Positions 15,188 to 26,864 of a stretch of 64,000 nucleotides of DNA are shown here, one piece after another. Position 1 is the stretch's first letter. Each line of letters begins with the position of its first letter. The DNA is from Streptococcus sp. HF-1907 (lineage in GTDB: Bacteria > Bacillota > Bacilli > Lactobacillales > Streptococcaceae). The notes below the pieces were generated by a model. That model was not told the origin of the DNA, searched no databases, and saw only the letters and a list, made by a program, of their open reading frames with translations. The stretch covers positions 326,149-390,148 of the forward strand of contig NZ_JADNQT010000001.1 of NCBI RefSeq assembly GCF_015594605.1, in the 5' to 3' direction. The translations under genes and the position numbers were made by a program.

Positions 15188-17542
15188 TTAAGCAACATTA
15201 ATATAACGACGAACGCCTGAATTACTGATATAGCTAATCCATTGTGCCCCATCTCTACTAATAACTTTATCATAGTTAACCTTGTCGCCAGCATTGTAGT
15301 AAGCAACTACATCAGCAGATTTACTTGGGTTGTTAACAATAGCAGAGTGTTTTGTCATAGTGTAGCTACCACTTGCTGGAAGGCTAGCTTTAGCGGTTTC
15401 GGCAGGTCTAGCTGATGCTTGACTAGCTGAAACAGTAGCTACCGGAATGTAACGACGAGTACCACTATAGCTCTTATATGAAATCCATTCATGATTATCA
15501 GCTACAAGTACTTGGTCATAATTGATTGTTTCCCCTTTTTGGAAATTAAATTCAGTCGCGCTAGCCATTTTAGCTTCTGATTTCACATCAACCGTTTTTG
15601 TAAAGGTATAAGTGCCGCTTGCTGGAAGATTAGATGTCACTGCTTGCGCTGTTGCTTCAGTCGCTGTTTTTGTAGTTGTATCACTTGTCTTCGCCGATTC
15701 CGTTGCTAATTTAACAACAGGAAGATAACGGCGAGCACCGCTATAACTTATGTATGAAATCCATTGATAACCGTCAGCTTTGACTACTTTATCATAGTTG
15801 ACTTTGTCACCTTTATCGTAGTAAGCGAGTTCTGGAGAAGTAACTTTTGCTTCTGCCTTAATACTTGTTCTTTCAGTAAAGGTATAAGTACCGCTCGCTG
15901 GAAGGGTTGTTTCAGTAATAGGTTTTGTTTCTGCCTTAGTTTCCAATGTCACTTGGCGACCAGTGACACCTTTCAATTGACCATTTGGTTGATCGTAGTA
16001 AAGATGAACATTGTAAACACCTAAGTCACCTTTGTGATCACTCACTTTGACACTTGTTTGATAAGAACCGTCGGCTTGTTTGCTAGCTGTGTACCAGATA
16101 AGGTCATCTTGTCCACCAACTTCTGACCAAACAGGCACTTTGACTTCTGAAATACCATCTTTATTGTAAACATCTGTTACACGAACATCAAAGCCCTTAT
16201 CAGATTGATTTTGAATGGTAATAGTACCTGTAGTTGCTTGTTTAACAGGTGTGCTAACCACATCTTTAGTCGTATCCTTAGCTACAGTTGCTTTTTCAAG
16301 AGCGATGTAACGGCGAGTACCACTGTATGACACGTAAGAAATCCATGAATGATTGTTCGCTGTCAAAACTTTGTCATAATTAATCTTGTCGCCCTTGTTT
16401 AGATAGAAAGCGACTGGACTATCCATCTTAGCATCATTACGAACAGCAGTACGGTCAGTTGTCACATAGCTACCGCTACTTGGAAGAGTTTCTTCTTTTT
16501 TATCTGTCGTAGTAATAGCTGGCGCTTTAGCATCAGAAGATACTTGAGCTTTCGCTTCCCCAACAGAAATGTAACGACGTGTACCGTTGTAAGACACGTA
16601 AGAAATCCATTGATGGCTATCCGCTGTTAAAACCTTGTCATAATTAACAGATTCACCCTTGTCATAATAGTAGATGGTTGGACTTGATGTTTTTGGTTCG
16701 TTTTTAATAGCAGCTTTTTCAACAAAAATGTATTTTCCTTTATCAGGAAGATTGCTATCTTTGGTTGTTTTATCTGTAATGGTTGGACTTTCTTGGATTG
16801 CTGTTTTTAGCTCTGCAATGGGAGCGTAGCGACGAGTACCGCTGTATGAACGATAGCTGACCCAAGTGTGGTTATCTTCATTGACAACCTTGTCGTAGTT
16901 AACGCTGTCGCCTTCGTTGAAATAAAAGACAGTTGGTTGGCTCATATTGGCAGCATTTTTGACTTCTGTACGCTTTGTGAAAACATAGGTTCCTTGCGCT
17001 GGGAGAGTGCTTGTAACAACTTTGCTTGTTGCTAGTGTATCAGCCGATGTGCTAGAAATTGTCTTAGGGTCAACAGTCTCTGTTGCTGTAGATTCTACTG
17101 TTGTGTCCGCTGAAACTTCTGGAAGTTCACTAGATTTCGCTGTAGTGGTAGTAACTTCTGTTGCTGGTGTTTTTGCTTCAACTGGTTCTGATGTCACAGT
17201 TTCTGTAGGTACATCCTCTTTAGCTGGTGCAGATTTAGTTTCTGTAGTAGTTGATTCAGTAGTATTATCAGTAACAACTGCTGCGCTACTTGTGCTAGTA
17301 ACTTCTGCTGGTGTTTTTTCCTTAGTGCTGACAATGATATTATTAGTATCAGCTTGTGCTTGATTACTATCCACTAAACCAGGAACCCAGGTTGAGACGG
17401 TATTTGTTGTTACTTCGTCTGCAGAAACAAGTGGAGAATTGGCAAACATCACACAACCAATCAATACTGAAGCAGCACCAATTGAATATTTACGAATTGA
17501 GTAACGTTGTTCTTGGTGGTTATATCCTTTTGTTTTCATCAT
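15188..17542 (-). CDS. YSIRK secreted surface protein with six SH3-like wall-binding repeats
   Basis: A 784-aa secreted protein. Residues about 12-42 form a YSIRK-type signal peptide (YSIRKYSIGAASVLIG), which directs secretion at the division septum. A Thr/Ser/Val/Glu-rich stalk follows (about 45-180). Six SH3b-like repeats of ~65 aa come next, each opening LPxxG.Y and ending W(I/V)SY.S.(S/N)G.RRY. A GBS Bsp-like repeat (about 430-530) sits between repeats 3 and 4. There is no catalytic domain and no LPXTG anchor; the protein ends with repeat 6. Non-covalent wall binding through the SH3 repeats is the likely mode. ATG 17542 is chosen over GTG 17551 because it is better spaced from AGGAAG. Confidence 0.85.
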   Translation of the reverse strand: MMKTKGYNHQEQRYSIRKYSIGAASVLIGCVMFANSPLVSADEVTTNTVSTWVPGLVDSNQAQADTNNIIVSTKEKTPAEVTSTSSAAVVTDNTTESTTTETKSAPAKEDVPTETVTSEPVEAKTPATEVTTTTAKSSELPEVSADTTVESTATETVDPKTISSTSADTLATSKVVTSTLPAQGTYVFTKRTEVKNAANMSQPTVFYFNEGDSVNYDKVVNEDNHTWVSYRSYSGTRRYAPIAELKTAIQESPTITDKTTKDSNLPDKGKYIFVEKAAIKNEPKTSSPTIYYYDKGESVNYDKVLTADSHQWISYVSYNGTRRYISVGEAKAQVSSDAKAPAITTTDKKEETLPSSGSYVTTDRTAVRNDAKMDSPVAFYLNKGDKINYDKVLTANNHSWISYVSYSGTRRYIALEKATVAKDTTKDVVSTPVKQATTGTITIQNQSDKGFDVRVTDVYNKDGISEVKVPVWSEVGGQDDLIWYTASKQADGSYQTSVKVSDHKGDLGVYNVHLYYDQPNGQLKGVTGRQVTLETKAETKPITETTLPASGTYTFTERTSIKAEAKVTSPELAYYDKGDKVNYDKVVKADGYQWISYISYSGARRYLPVVKLATESAKTSDTTTKTATEATAQAVTSNLPASGTYTFTKTVDVKSEAKMASATEFNFQKGETINYDQVLVADNHEWISYKSYSGTRRYIPVATVSASQASARPAETAKASLPASGSYTMTKHSAIVNNPSKSADVVAYYNAGDKVNYDKVISRDGAQWISYISNSGVRRYINVA

Positions 17543-17628
17543 CTTAATCACACTTCCTAAACTTACTAATCATCTGTTGAAAATGATTTGGCAAGTTCCT
17601 AAATCGTTTTCTATTTCTTTATGGTTTT

Positions 17629-17677
17629 ATTGTAACGCTTTTAGAATATTTTGCAACACTTTTGTAATATTTTGTCA
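17629..17677 (-). promoter_or_regulatory. Promoter with phased direct repeats (WalR/VicR-like) for the YSIRK protein
   Basis: The reverse strand gives TTGCAA (17656-17651), a 16-nt spacer and TACAAT (17634-17629). On the forward strand four TTTTGYAA-like repeats begin at 17639, 17649, 17660 and 17670, one per helical turn. TGCAAC-N5-TGTAAT (17652-17668) matches the WalR/VicR box TGTWAH-N5-TGTWAH except at one base. OmpR-family control is therefore plausible. Confidence 0.5.
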
Positions 17678-17735
17678 TCTTTATTTCGTTTTTAAGCTAA
17701 ATTGTCATATACTAAATAACATTTGCAACTAAAAA

Positions 17736-17772
17736 ACACCTTTTAAATCACTTTATTGTGACAAAAAGGTGT
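17736..17772 (-). terminator. prfC terminator
   Basis: ACACCTTTT (17736-17744) pairs with AAAAGGTGT, with an inner TCAC/GTGA stem, and a T-run follows on the reverse strand. Confidence 0.8.
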
Positions 17773-17778
17773 CAATTA

Positions 17779-19323
17779 TTACATTTTTTCTTCTAGTTTA
17801 ACATCAGGATATTTATCAGCAAACCAACGGAGAGCAAAATCATTTTCAAACAAGAAGACTGGTTGGTCAAAGCGGTCTTTAGCTAAAATATTACGGCTTG
17901 AAGACATGCGCTCATCCAAATCATTTGGACTAATCCAGCGAACCGTCTTTTTACCCATTGGTGTCATGACAACTTCTGCGTTGTACTCACCTTCCATACG
18001 GTGCTTGAAGACTTCAAACTGAAGTTGACCAACAGCACCAAGCATGTATTCGCCTGTTTGGTAGTTTCTATAAAGCTGGATAGCTCCTTCTTGTACCAAT
18101 TGTTCGATTCCTTTATGGAAGGATTTTTGTTTCATGACGTTTTTAGCAGAAACTTTCATGAACAATTCTGGTGTGAAGGTTGGCAGTGGTTCGAATTCAA
18201 ATTTATTTTTTCCGACAGTAAGCGTGTCGCCAACTTGGTAAGTCCCCGTATCATAGACTCCGATGATGTCACCTGCAACAGCATTGCTTACATTTTCGCG
18301 ACTCTCAGCCATGAACTGAGTCACGTTTGATAGCTTAGCCCCCTTACCCGTGCGGGTCAAATTCACGCTCATCCCACGTTCAAATTCACCAGAGACAATA
18401 CGAACGAAGGCGATACGGTCACGGTGGCGTGGGTCCATGTTGGCTTGGATTTTAAAGACAAAACCTGAAAAATCTTTATCAAGCGGGTCAATCATGTCAC
18501 CCTCTGTCGTTTTGTGACCGTGAGGTTCTGGCGCGAATTCCAAGAAGGTGTCAAGGAAAGTTTGTACCCCAAAGTTTGTAAGGGCTGAACCGAAGAATAC
18601 TGGTGTCAAATTACCATCCAAGATAGCTTGTTCTGAGAACTCATTACCTGCTTCTTCTAACAATTCAACATCTTCCAAAACTTGTTGGTAGAATGGGTTG
18701 TTAGCAAATAATTCATCACCAGCTTCAAGTGCTGCAAAACGTTCATCGCCTTTGTAAAGTTCCAAACGTTTGTTGTACAAATCGTAAAGTCCTTCAAAAG
18801 CTTTTCCCATCCCAATTGGCCAATTCATTGGATAACTTGCAATACCAAGCACTTCTTCCAATTCTTCCAACAAATCAAGAGGCTCACGACCATCACGGTC
18901 CAATTTGTTAATGAAAGTGAAAACTGGGATGTTGCGGTGTTTAACAACTTCAAAAAGTTTTTTGGTCTGCGCTTCAATACCCTTGGCAGAGTCGACAACC
19001 ATGACCGCAGCGTCCACCGCCATTAGCGTACGGTAAGTATCTTCAGAGAAGTCCTCGTGCCCTGGTGTATCAAGGATATTGACACGTTTTCCAGCATAAT
19101 CAAATTGCATCACTGATGAAGTAACGGAGATACCACGTTGCTTTTCAATATCCATCCAGTCAGATTTAGCAAAGTTCCCTGTCTTTTTCCCTTTAACAGT
19201 ACCCGCTTCGCGGATTTCGCCCCCGAAGTAAAGTAATTGTTCAGTAATCGTCGTTTTACCAGCATCCGGGTGAGAGATGATGGCAAAAGTACGGCGTTTT
19301 TTAATTTCATCTTGTAATGTCAT
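17779..19323 (-). CDS. prfC: Peptide chain release factor 3
   Basis: RF3 is the translational GTPase that removes RF1/RF2 from ribosomes after peptide release. The 514-aa length is standard. The G-domain motifs are complete: G1 [10 protein letters not shown]2 region with RGISVTSS, G3 DTPGHEDF, G4 NKLD and G5 SA-type region. RF3-specific domains II and III follow. Its start follows AAGGAAAAGAAA. It is monocistronic, with its own terminator and a gap of about 230 bp from murF. Confidence 0.95.
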   Translation of the reverse strand: MTLQDEIKKRRTFAIISHPDAGKTTITEQLLYFGGEIREAGTVKGKKTGNFAKSDWMDIEKQRGISVTSSVMQFDYAGKRVNILDTPGHEDFSEDTYRTLMAVDAAVMVVDSAKGIEAQTKKLFEVVKHRNIPVFTFINKLDRDGREPLDLLEELEEVLGIASYPMNWPIGMGKAFEGLYDLYNKRLELYKGDERFAALEAGDELFANNPFYQQVLEDVELLEEAGNEFSEQAILDGNLTPVFFGSALTNFGVQTFLDTFLEFAPEPHGHKTTEGDMIDPLDKDFSGFVFKIQANMDPRHRDRIAFVRIVSGEFERGMSVNLTRTGKGAKLSNVTQFMAESRENVSNAVAGDIIGVYDTGTYQVGDTLTVGKNKFEFEPLPTFTPELFMKVSAKNVMKQKSFHKGIEQLVQEGAIQLYRNYQTGEYMLGAVGQLQFEVFKHRMEGEYNAEVVMTPMGKKTVRWISPNDLDERMSSSRNILAKDRFDQPVFLFENDFALRWFADKYPDVKLEEKM

Positions 19324-19512
19324 TTTCTTTTCCTTTTTTTGATAATAGCAGAGCTTTTTACAGATAAATAGCTACTTTTCTTTTTACATTGGTCATTCCT
19401 ATTTCGTGACAATAAAAAATAGAGGCACTGTCTCTAACTTTACTATTATAACGAATTTAGGGGCTTTTTTCAATCATTATCCACGGTGAAAAAGCTGGCG
19501 CAGTACCTTAAA

Positions 19513-19547
19513 AATTAAAAAAAACGTGAGCAAGCTAATCTCACGTT
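19513..19547 (-). terminator. murF terminator
   Basis: AACGTGAG (reverse strand) pairs with CTCACGTT, followed by eight T residues. Confidence 0.85.
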
Positions 19548-19552
19548 TAATA

Positions 19553-20920
19553 CTAATTTTCAACCAAGGCATCTACAATAGCTGATAGATTCATTGAATT
19601 TGAGCCTTTTAAGAGAATTTGGTCATGTTCTCCCAAAACTTCGCGAATTTGGCTGAGAAGGTCATCAAATCGATCCTCTTCTTCATTTTTCTTGAAGAAA
19701 TAAACTTTTCCAATTGGAAACATTTGACTAGCTAGTTGTGATAAGTCTTGGATATCTTTTCCGTAACAAATCAATGTGTCAATAACATCTGGGCGTAAGC
19801 TCATAATCATTTGATTATGAAGATTGACTGAAGCTTCTCCTAGTTCTTTCATGTCTGCCAGTACAGCAATTTTCTTGCCACCTTCATTATTTGGGATAGC
19901 AGAGAAAGTTTCTAAAATCAGCTTCATGGCTGTTGGATTGGCATTATAAACGTCTGACAGAATGTCTGCACCATTTGCCGCTTTCTTCCATTCTGTGCGG
20001 TTGCGGGTCAGCTCAATGTTCTCCAAAGCGTCAGCAATATCATCATCAGAGACAGCCAGTAGTTTTCCGACATAACTTGCTACCATAGCGTTTGTGGCAT
20101 TGTATTTTCCTGGGACGGGAAGGGTCAACTGACGGTCGATAACATTTGTTCGGAAAGTCAATGAATCTTTTCTTTCCTCGAGTTCTGTAACCATCAACTC
20201 TTGCCCATCCCCGAAGCGAATGACCATTTGATTTTCAGGAAGATAGGGGTCAACAATGCTGTCGCCTGGAACAATCAAAATACCATCTGAGTCCATACCG
20301 TCCACGATTTGCATTTTTCCTTGAGCGATTTTTTCACGGCTACCAAAGAATTCTAGGTGCGCTTCGCCAATCAAGGTCACCACTGCAATGTGGGGCTTGG
20401 CAATTTCAGACAAAAGATGAATATCACCGAGATGGTCCTGTCCCATTTCAAGAACGATTTTTTCAGTGTCTTCTGGCATATGGAGCACCGTATAAGGAAG
20501 ACCAATTTCATTGTTGTAATTGCCCTGTGTTTTATAAGTTTTGTAAGTCGTTGCAAGGATAGCTGCAATCATGTCCTTAGTCGTCGTTTTCCCATTAGAA
20601 CCCGTGACCGCCACAACATCCACGCGCATTTTTTCAATATAATAAGCTGCTAAATCTTGAAAAGCTTTTAGGCTGTCATCAACCCAGATATAAGGGACAC
20701 CTGCTAATTCTTTTTCAGAGAATGTTGCTACTGCTCCATTTTCAAAAGCAGTCGTGATAAAATCATGACCATCACGTACACCCTTCAAAGGTAGGAATAA
20801 ATCTCCCGCCTGAATCTTGCGACTATCAAATTCAATCTGACTCAGAGGAACGTCATCAAATTCCGAGATTTGATTTTTTGCGCCAACAGCCTTGGCAACT
20901 TCATGCAAACTTAATTTCAT
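19553..20920 (-). CDS. murF: UDP-MurNAc-tripeptide-D-Ala-D-Ala ligase
   Basis: MurF adds D-Ala-D-Ala to the UDP-MurNAc tripeptide, the last cytoplasmic step of the peptidoglycan precursor. The 455-aa protein has the Mur ligase plan: N-terminal substrate domain (1-100), central ATPase with the P-loop VTGSNGKTTTKD near 105, EMGQDHLGD and an N-rich Mg site, and the C-terminal domain containing LSDVYNANPTAMK. It lies directly downstream of ddl, which supplies its dipeptide, but with a terminator between. The order pbp2b-recR-ddl-murF is typical of streptococci. Confidence 0.95.
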   Translation of the reverse strand: MKLSLHEVAKAVGAKNQISEFDDVPLSQIEFDSRKIQAGDLFLPLKGVRDGHDFITTAFENGAVATFSEKELAGVPYIWVDDSLKAFQDLAAYYIEKMRVDVVAVTGSNGKTTTKDMIAAILATTYKTYKTQGNYNNEIGLPYTVLHMPEDTEKIVLEMGQDHLGDIHLLSEIAKPHIAVVTLIGEAHLEFFGSREKIAQGKMQIVDGMDSDGILIVPGDSIVDPYLPENQMVIRFGDGQELMVTELEERKDSLTFRTNVIDRQLTLPVPGKYNATNAMVASYVGKLLAVSDDDIADALENIELTRNRTEWKKAANGADILSDVYNANPTAMKLILETFSAIPNNEGGKKIAVLADMKELGEASVNLHNQMIMSLRPDVIDTLICYGKDIQDLSQLASQMFPIGKVYFFKKNEEEDRFDDLLSQIREVLGEHDQILLKGSNSMNLSAIVDALVEN

Positions 20921-21039
20921 CTTTTATCCTTCTTTTGTATTCTTATCCCAAAACTGGAAATCTATAAAACGGTAAGATAAGTCAATTATAACATATTTTA
21001 TCAGTATAGATCTACTGAACTTAATCATTCAGATAGGAA

Positions 21040-21068
21040 AAGACCCGCTCCATACAGAACCGAGTCTT
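21040..21068 (-). terminator. ddl terminator
   Basis: AAGACTCG and CGGGTCTT (reverse strand) form a stem with a 13-nt loop, followed by TTCC. It is moderately strong. Confidence 0.6.
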
Positions 21069-21089
21069 CAACTTCATTATTGAATTCTT

Positions 21090-22136
21090 TTAAATCAAAT
21101 GACTTTCACGTTTTTCAAACATTTCTTTGGCAAGGTCAACTAGCTTTTCAATCAAGTCTGAATAGCTAAGTCCCATATTTTCCCAAAGGAGTGGGTACAT
21201 TGACCATTGAGTGAAACCGGGCATGGTGTTCAACTCATTGAGGTAAATATTACCATCTTCTGTCAGGAAGAAATCACAGCGTGACAAACCGCAACCACCA
21301 ATAGCACGGAAGGCAATAGCTGCATAATTACGCATTTCTGCCATGACAGCCTCATCAATCTTCGCAGGGATGTCCATGGTAATCTTGTTATCGATATATT
21401 TGGCATCGTAATCATAGAAGGCCACATCCTTGACGACTTCTCCAGGAAGAGTTGTTTTCACGTCAGTATTTCCCAAAATACCAACCTCAATCTCACGAGC
21501 GTTGACACCTTGTTCGATTAAGATACGGCTATCGTATTTGAGCGCAAGCGCAATGGCAGAGCGGAGACCCGCTTCGTCATCAGCTTTTGAAATACCAACT
21601 GAAGAACCCATATTAGCAGGCTTAACAAACAATGGATAAGTCAATTCCGTATTGGCTTTAGCAATCGTTGCATCTAAATTGCTACCTTCAACGTAAGTCA
21701 CATAAGCAACCTGTGGCACACCAGAACTTTCAAGGACATGTTTAGTTGCAATTTTATCCATAGCTACACTTGATGACAAGATATTTGTCCCAACGTAAGG
21801 CATTTTAAGGACTTCAAGGAAGCCTTGGATAGAACCATCTTCTCCCATTGGACCATGAAGAACCGGGAAAACGACCGCTCCTTCCTCATAAATATCACTC
21901 GGACGAATTGCTTTTGACAAATCAACAGTGGCATTTGTCATCAATTTTTCATCAACTGACGGTACTGTATCAAATTCTTGAGTTTTAACAAATTGACCAT
22001 TTTGTGTAATAAAATAGGTTTTCACAAAGAATTTATCGTAATTAACGGCACGCATGACGCTTTCAGCTGACAAAACTGACACTTCGCGTTCAGCAGAACG
22101 CCCACCGTAAAGCAAGACAAGTGTTTCTTTAGACAT
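21090..22136 (-). CDS. ddl: D-alanine--D-alanine ligase
   Basis: Ddl joins two D-Ala in an ATP-dependent reaction, feeding MurF. The 348-aa ATP-grasp enzyme shows [17 protein letters not shown] at the N-terminus, [28 protein letters not shown] (ATP-grasp lysine region), and the Mg/phosphate loop [16 protein letters not shown]. The Phe in [10 protein letters not shown], in place of Tyr elsewhere, is common in streptococci. The frame extends upstream to TTG 22157, but ATG 22136 ([12 protein letters not shown]) is the conserved start, with AAAGAGAA upstream. Confidence 0.95.
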   Translation of the reverse strand: MSKETLVLLYGGRSAEREVSVLSAESVMRAVNYDKFFVKTYFITQNGQFVKTQEFDTVPSVDEKLMTNATVDLSKAIRPSDIYEEGAVVFPVLHGPMGEDGSIQGFLEVLKMPYVGTNILSSSVAMDKIATKHVLESSGVPQVAYVTYVEGSNLDATIAKANTELTYPLFVKPANMGSSVGISKADDEAGLRSAIALALKYDSRILIEQGVNAREIEVGILGNTDVKTTLPGEVVKDVAFYDYDAKYIDNKITMDIPAKIDEAVMAEMRNYAAIAFRAIGGCGLSRCDFFLTEDGNIYLNELNTMPGFTQWSMYPLLWENMGLSYSDLIEKLVDLAKEMFEKRESHLI

Positions 22137-22265
22137 GGTAATTCTCTTTTCTTTCAAACTAAATTTGCTCTAATATCATACCACATTTTGATAAAAGTTT
22201 CAAAAATCCTTTGTAACAACTATCACAAACAGTAAAAATATTCACTAGAGCTGACTGTTATTAAA

Positions 22266-22290
22266 AAAATAGGCGCTGAGCACCTATTTT
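22266..22290 (-). terminator. recR terminator
   Basis: AAAATAGGTGC pairs with GCGCCTATTTT around a 3-nt loop, with T7 after it. It separates the pbp2b-recR unit from ddl. Confidence 0.85.
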
Positions 22291-22887
22291 CTATAATTCT
22301 GTACGATTTTCGATAGCGCGAAGCAGGGTTACTTCATCAGCATATTCAATATCTGAACCGACTGCTAGCCCCCTAGCAAGGCGGGTAACCTTGATTCCAG
22401 CAGGTTTCAAGACGCGTGAAATATACATAGAAGTCGCTTCACCATCAGCTGTTGCGTTAGTTGCCACGATGACCTCTGAGACTTCGCTATCCATCAGGCG
22501 GGTAATCAACGATTTGAGGTTGATATCATCAGGACCGACCCCATTCATAGGGGAAATCAAGCCGTGCAAAACATGATACAAGCCATGGTATTCTTGGATT
22601 TTCTCCATAGCAGAGACATCCTTACTGTCCTCTACAACAAGAATTGTTGAGCGGTCACGACTATCGCTGGTACAGATTTGACAAGGGTCTTCGTCTGTCA
22701 AATTTCCACAAATTGAGCAATAAGTCAACTCACGTTTAGCTGCCAGTAGATTTTTGGCAAATTCATTGACATCCTCATCACTCATGCCGATGGTGTAAAA
22801 AGCTAGGCGGGTAGCTGTTTTAATGCCAATACCTGGTAATTTTGAAAAACTATCAATCAATTTTGCAATTGGACTTGGATAAAGCAT
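22291..22887 (-). CDS. recR: Recombination mediator RecR
   Basis: RecR works with RecF and RecO to load RecA at gaps. The 198-aa protein has a helix-hairpin-helix ([17 protein letters not shown]), a C4 zinc finger ([16 protein letters not shown]), a Toprim domain ([14 protein letters not shown]) and a C-terminal Walker-like region. It lies 17 bp downstream of pbp2b on the same strand, a long-standing streptococcal pairing. Start is ATG 22887 behind AAAGGTGAT. Confidence 0.96.
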   Translation of the reverse strand: MLYPSPIAKLIDSFSKLPGIGIKTATRLAFYTIGMSDEDVNEFAKNLLAAKRELTYCSICGNLTDEDPCQICTSDSRDRSTILVVEDSKDVSAMEKIQEYHGLYHVLHGLISPMNGVGPDDINLKSLITRLMDSEVSEVIVATNATADGEATSMYISRVLKPAGIKVTRLARGLAVGSDIEYADEVTLLRAIENRTEL

Positions 22888-22904
22888 GTTATCACCTTTC
22901 TTCT

Positions 22905-24947
22905 TTAATTTGCGAAATTGGACACATAAGTGTCAATCATATCTCGGGCAATATTTTGATGGACTTTGGTATCGTCTGTTGTAACGTGTGGGTACATGAC
23001 AGCAACAGCGATTTTTTTATTAGTATCATAGGCTATAGCGTTCAAATTGTAAGTAGACACCGAATCACCTGAGCTGTTCTTAGCATAAGTTTCAGCTGTA
23101 CCAGTTTTACCGCTAATGGTTGTTACTGAGCTCCTCATCGTTGTACCTGTAGCATAGCCACTACTACTATTAACCACATTGTAGAAACCATTTTGGATAA
23201 TTCCAATCTCGTCTGCTGAGATATTGACTTGATTCAATTTTTCCCCTGTCACTTGACGAACAAGATTCCCTAAACCGCCATCATCTGAGCTGGAATAAAC
23301 ACCGTCAACAATATGTGGTGAAATACGAGTTCCTCCATTGGCAACTGTCGAGATGTACTGAGCCAACTGCATTGGGGTATAAGCATCAAACTGCCCAAAG
23401 GATTCCATCAAAGTACTGCTGAGGCTATAATCAGATGGGCTATAACCTTCAGATTCTGGTAGGTCCAAGCCAGTATTAGTCCCTAGACCATATTCAGCAT
23501 AGGTCGCACGAAGAGCCTTCATTGCTTTTTTGTAGTCGCCCGTCATCAATGAATCACCAGTCTTGTAGTCTTGTCCCATCATGCGAAGGGCAATCTGAAC
23601 CATGTAAGTATTTGAAGAATATTCCAAGGCCTGAACAGCAGAAATTGGTGTTAAACCGCTTGTAAACCAAGACTTAATACCCGCAATTTCTTGGTCATAG
23701 AGGACTTCATTTCCTGAAAGGGCATTATTTTCCCAGCCAGACGAAATCGTTGCCCCCTTGACAACTGAACCAGGGGTGAAGTTGTCGGTGATGGTCCCCA
23801 GATTATCAGCTTCAGTTTGGCCGTCCTTATTTTTCAAGCCAGCAATCGCCAATACTTTTCCTGTCGATGGTTCTAAAGCGACAGCATACACGCCTTCTGA
23901 GTAAGTCGCCCTGCCACTTGACAATTCTGAACTAAAATATTGCTTCAAAATATTTTCAACTGCTTCTTGGTATTTTAAATCGATAGTCAGCTTAAGATTG
24001 TCGCCTTTGCCACCTTCAGAAGTGGTTTTATCGCTCGTGATTTTGCCTTTTTTGTTAACCGTAATTTTACGCACAGTGCGCTTACCTTGCAAATCTGACT
24101 CGTATTGCTTTTCTAGATAGGATGTTCCGACACGGTCATTGAGGGAATAGCCCTTTTTCAAATAGGCTTTCGCTTCTTCCTTAGGCAAGCCTGTTTTTTC
24201 AGTAGACAAGGTACCAATAACATCTGACAGAGAGCTATCGACATCCTTACGATTCCATTTGGTTGTGATAGAAATCCCATCAAATTTGTACTTATTGGCC
24301 GTGATGTAGGCAATCTGGTCTTCCGATAAATCAGCTGTGGTTAATTTGACCATCCCAAAGGTCGTTGCCGCATTCATTTCACTAAACAAGTGAACCAATT
24401 TTAACTCATCATCAGAGTAATTCACTTTATCATCCGATACCGCAGCGACAGCGTTTGAATAGATAGTTGACTCGGTTAAAGAATTGCCATAGTTGTCGTA
24501 TTTTTTACTTCTTGGTAATGATGCAACAACTTTTTTATAGACACTAGAATCAGCCAAATAATAATCACGTTTTTGACGATCAGTCACTGTTGTCTCTGTT
24601 AAATCGACATAGGCCGATAATTTCTTACCGATTTTTTTAATATCCTCTGCTGTCATCGTGTTGCTACGCGTAAAAGCGACCACTGGCTTCTCCTCATTTT
24701 CCACCAGAGCAACACCCTTAGCATCATAAATTTGCCCACGAGCTCCCGAGGATTTGACCGTATAAGTCGTCAAAGCTGTCAATTTCTTTTTATAAAATTC
24801 TTGATGCTGAATTTGCATATAAGCTAATCGCAGTACTAATATGGTAAATAGACTCACCACAATAAAAAATAGCAAGTTGATCCGTCTTGAAATACTCACT
24901 TTTTGCTTTTCAATTACTAGCTTTCGCCACTTAAATCTTCTAGACAT
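22905..24947 (-). CDS. pbp2b: Penicillin-binding protein 2b (class B transpeptidase)
   Basis: PBP2b cross-links peptidoglycan during peripheral (elongation) growth, partnered with RodA. The 680-aa protein has a short cytosolic tail, one membrane anchor ([21 protein letters not shown]), a dimerisation/pedestal region and the transpeptidase domain. The active-site motifs are SVVK near residue 395 (STMK position), SSN near 450, and KTGTAE near 615. The SVVK, SSN and KTG set is complete, so it should be active. Substitutions affecting beta-lactam susceptibility would have to be judged by alignment. ATG 24947 follows GAGGGTGAC. Confidence 0.94.
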   Translation of the reverse strand: MSRRFKWRKLVIEKQKVSISRRINLLFFIVVSLFTILVLRLAYMQIQHQEFYKKKLTALTTYTVKSSGARGQIYDAKGVALVENEEKPVVAFTRSNTMTAEDIKKIGKKLSAYVDLTETTVTDRQKRDYYLADSSVYKKVVASLPRSKKYDNYGNSLTESTIYSNAVAAVSDDKVNYSDDELKLVHLFSEMNAATTFGMVKLTTADLSEDQIAYITANKYKFDGISITTKWNRKDVDSSLSDVIGTLSTEKTGLPKEEAKAYLKKGYSLNDRVGTSYLEKQYESDLQGKRTVRKITVNKKGKITSDKTTSEGGKGDNLKLTIDLKYQEAVENILKQYFSSELSSGRATYSEGVYAVALEPSTGKVLAIAGLKNKDGQTEADNLGTITDNFTPGSVVKGATISSGWENNALSGNEVLYDQEIAGIKSWFTSGLTPISAVQALEYSSNTYMVQIALRMMGQDYKTGDSLMTGDYKKAMKALRATYAEYGLGTNTGLDLPESEGYSPSDYSLSSTLMESFGQFDAYTPMQLAQYISTVANGGTRISPHIVDGVYSSSDDGGLGNLVRQVTGEKLNQVNISADEIGIIQNGFYNVVNSSSGYATGTTMRSSVTTISGKTGTAETYAKNSSGDSVSTYNLNAIAYDTNKKIAVAVMYPHVTTDDTKVHQNIARDMIDTYVSNFAN

Positions 24948-25041
24948 GTCACCCTCGTTTTAAAAAACTCTGACTTCTATTTTATCACAAAATCAAATGG
25001 AACTGTCACACAAATCGTAAAATCATTTTTTTGCAGAAAAG

Positions 25042-25069
25042 AAAAAGCCGGGAAAATCCCGAACTTTTC
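25042..25069 (-). terminator. gpmA terminator
   Basis: A GTTCGGG/CCCGGC stem with a short loop is followed by a T-run on the reverse strand, 8 nt past the gpmA stop. Confidence 0.7.
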
Positions 25070-25076
25070 CTAAACA

Positions 25077-25769
25077 TTATTTACCGAGGTAGTACTCGTT
25101 AGTAATGTTCAATTTTTCGTCAAATTCGAATACCAATGGTGGGAAGTTTGGAATTTCAACGTCCATGATTTCGTCGTCTGACAATTGTTTGATGTGTTTT
25201 ACAAGTGCACGGATTGAGTTACCGTGTGCACCTACAAATACATTTTTACCATCTTTAAGTGCTGGAGCGATTTTATCTTCCCAGAATGGAAGTGCGCGTT
25301 CCAAAGTAACTTTCAAGTTTTCGGCATCTGGAATTACTGAATCATCAAGTGATGCATAACGACGGTCTGTGTGTGCAGAGTGTTCGTCGTCTTTTGCCAT
25401 CGCTGGTGGCAATACATCGTATGAACGACGCCAAATGTGAACTTGATCGTCACCCCATTTTTCAGCAGCTTCAGCTTTGTTTTGACCAGTCAAGCCACCA
25501 TAGTGACGTTCGTTCAAACGCCATGATTTTTCAACTGGTACCCAAAGTTGGTCTGATGCTTCAAGAGCAAGGTTAGTTGTTTTGATGGCACGTTTAAGAA
25601 CTGAAGTGAAAGCAAGGTCAAATTCGATTCCAGCTTCTTTAATCAATTTACCAGCATCGACCGCTTGTTGAGTTCCTTTATCTGAAAGGTCTACGTCAGC
25701 CCAACCAGTGAAAAGGTTAGCTTTGTTCCATTCAGATTCACCATGGCGTGCAAATACCAATTTTACCAT
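25077..25769 (-). CDS. gpmA: 2,3-bisphosphoglycerate-dependent phosphoglycerate mutase
   Basis: This glycolytic enzyme interconverts 3- and 2-phosphoglycerate. The 230-aa protein starts with the phospho-acceptor motif [12 protein letters not shown] (His near 9). It includes [20 protein letters not shown] and the second catalytic His in [16 protein letters not shown] 25769 follows AAAGGAGAA. It is a single-gene unit with its own terminator, next to tpiA on the same strand. High expression is expected. Confidence 0.96.
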   Translation of the reverse strand: MVKLVFARHGESEWNKANLFTGWADVDLSDKGTQQAVDAGKLIKEAGIEFDLAFTSVLKRAIKTTNLALEASDQLWVPVEKSWRLNERHYGGLTGQNKAEAAEKWGDDQVHIWRRSYDVLPPAMAKDDEHSAHTDRRYASLDDSVIPDAENLKVTLERALPFWEDKIAPALKDGKNVFVGAHGNSIRALVKHIKQLSDDEIMDVEIPNFPPLVFEFDEKLNITNEYYLGK

Positions 25770-25868
25770 TAGATAATTCTCCTTTTATTTTTGGCTAAAA
25801 GCCAATACTTACTCTTTCTATTTTACAAAAAAATAGGCAAAAAATCTAGTCTAAACCCAGATAAAATC

Positions 25869-25902
25869 AAAAAGGCAAACTAGAACACTAGTTCACCTTT
25901 TT
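25869..25902 (-). terminator. tpiA terminator
   Basis: AAAAAGGTGAACTAG pairs with CTAGTTTGCCTTTTT around 4 nt, a 15-bp stem with one mismatch. Confidence 0.88.
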
Positions 25903-25917
25903 CTCAATTAAATAGTC

Positions 25918-26700
<783 letters not shown>

Positions 26701-26789
26701 TTACTTACATATTTTACCATATTTTAGAGCTTATTAAAAGATTCACGAGGTTTTTTCTGATATTTTTGCTTAAAATCGCAATAACATAC

Positions 26790-26815
26790 AAAAAGAGCCT
26801 CCGAAGAGACCCTTT
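26790..26815 (-). terminator. tuf terminator
   Basis: AAAGGGTCTC and GAGGCTCTTT enclose a TTCG tetraloop and are followed by TT on the reverse strand. This is a stable UUCG-type hairpin about 50 nt after the tuf stop. Confidence 0.7.
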
Positions 26816-26864
26816 ACAATATGAGTTGTCTGACTCTAATTGTTATTTGGGAACTTAATTAAAA

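Noticed and set aside
17007..17363. Long Val/Ser-rich open frame on the plus strand inside the YSIRK gene
   Set aside because: It is the antisense of the Thr/Ser/Val-rich stalk; repetitive codons on the real strand keep the opposite frame open.
26790..26815. Regulatory RNA downstream of tuf
   Set aside because: A single UUCG hairpin with a U-tract is explained as the tuf terminator.
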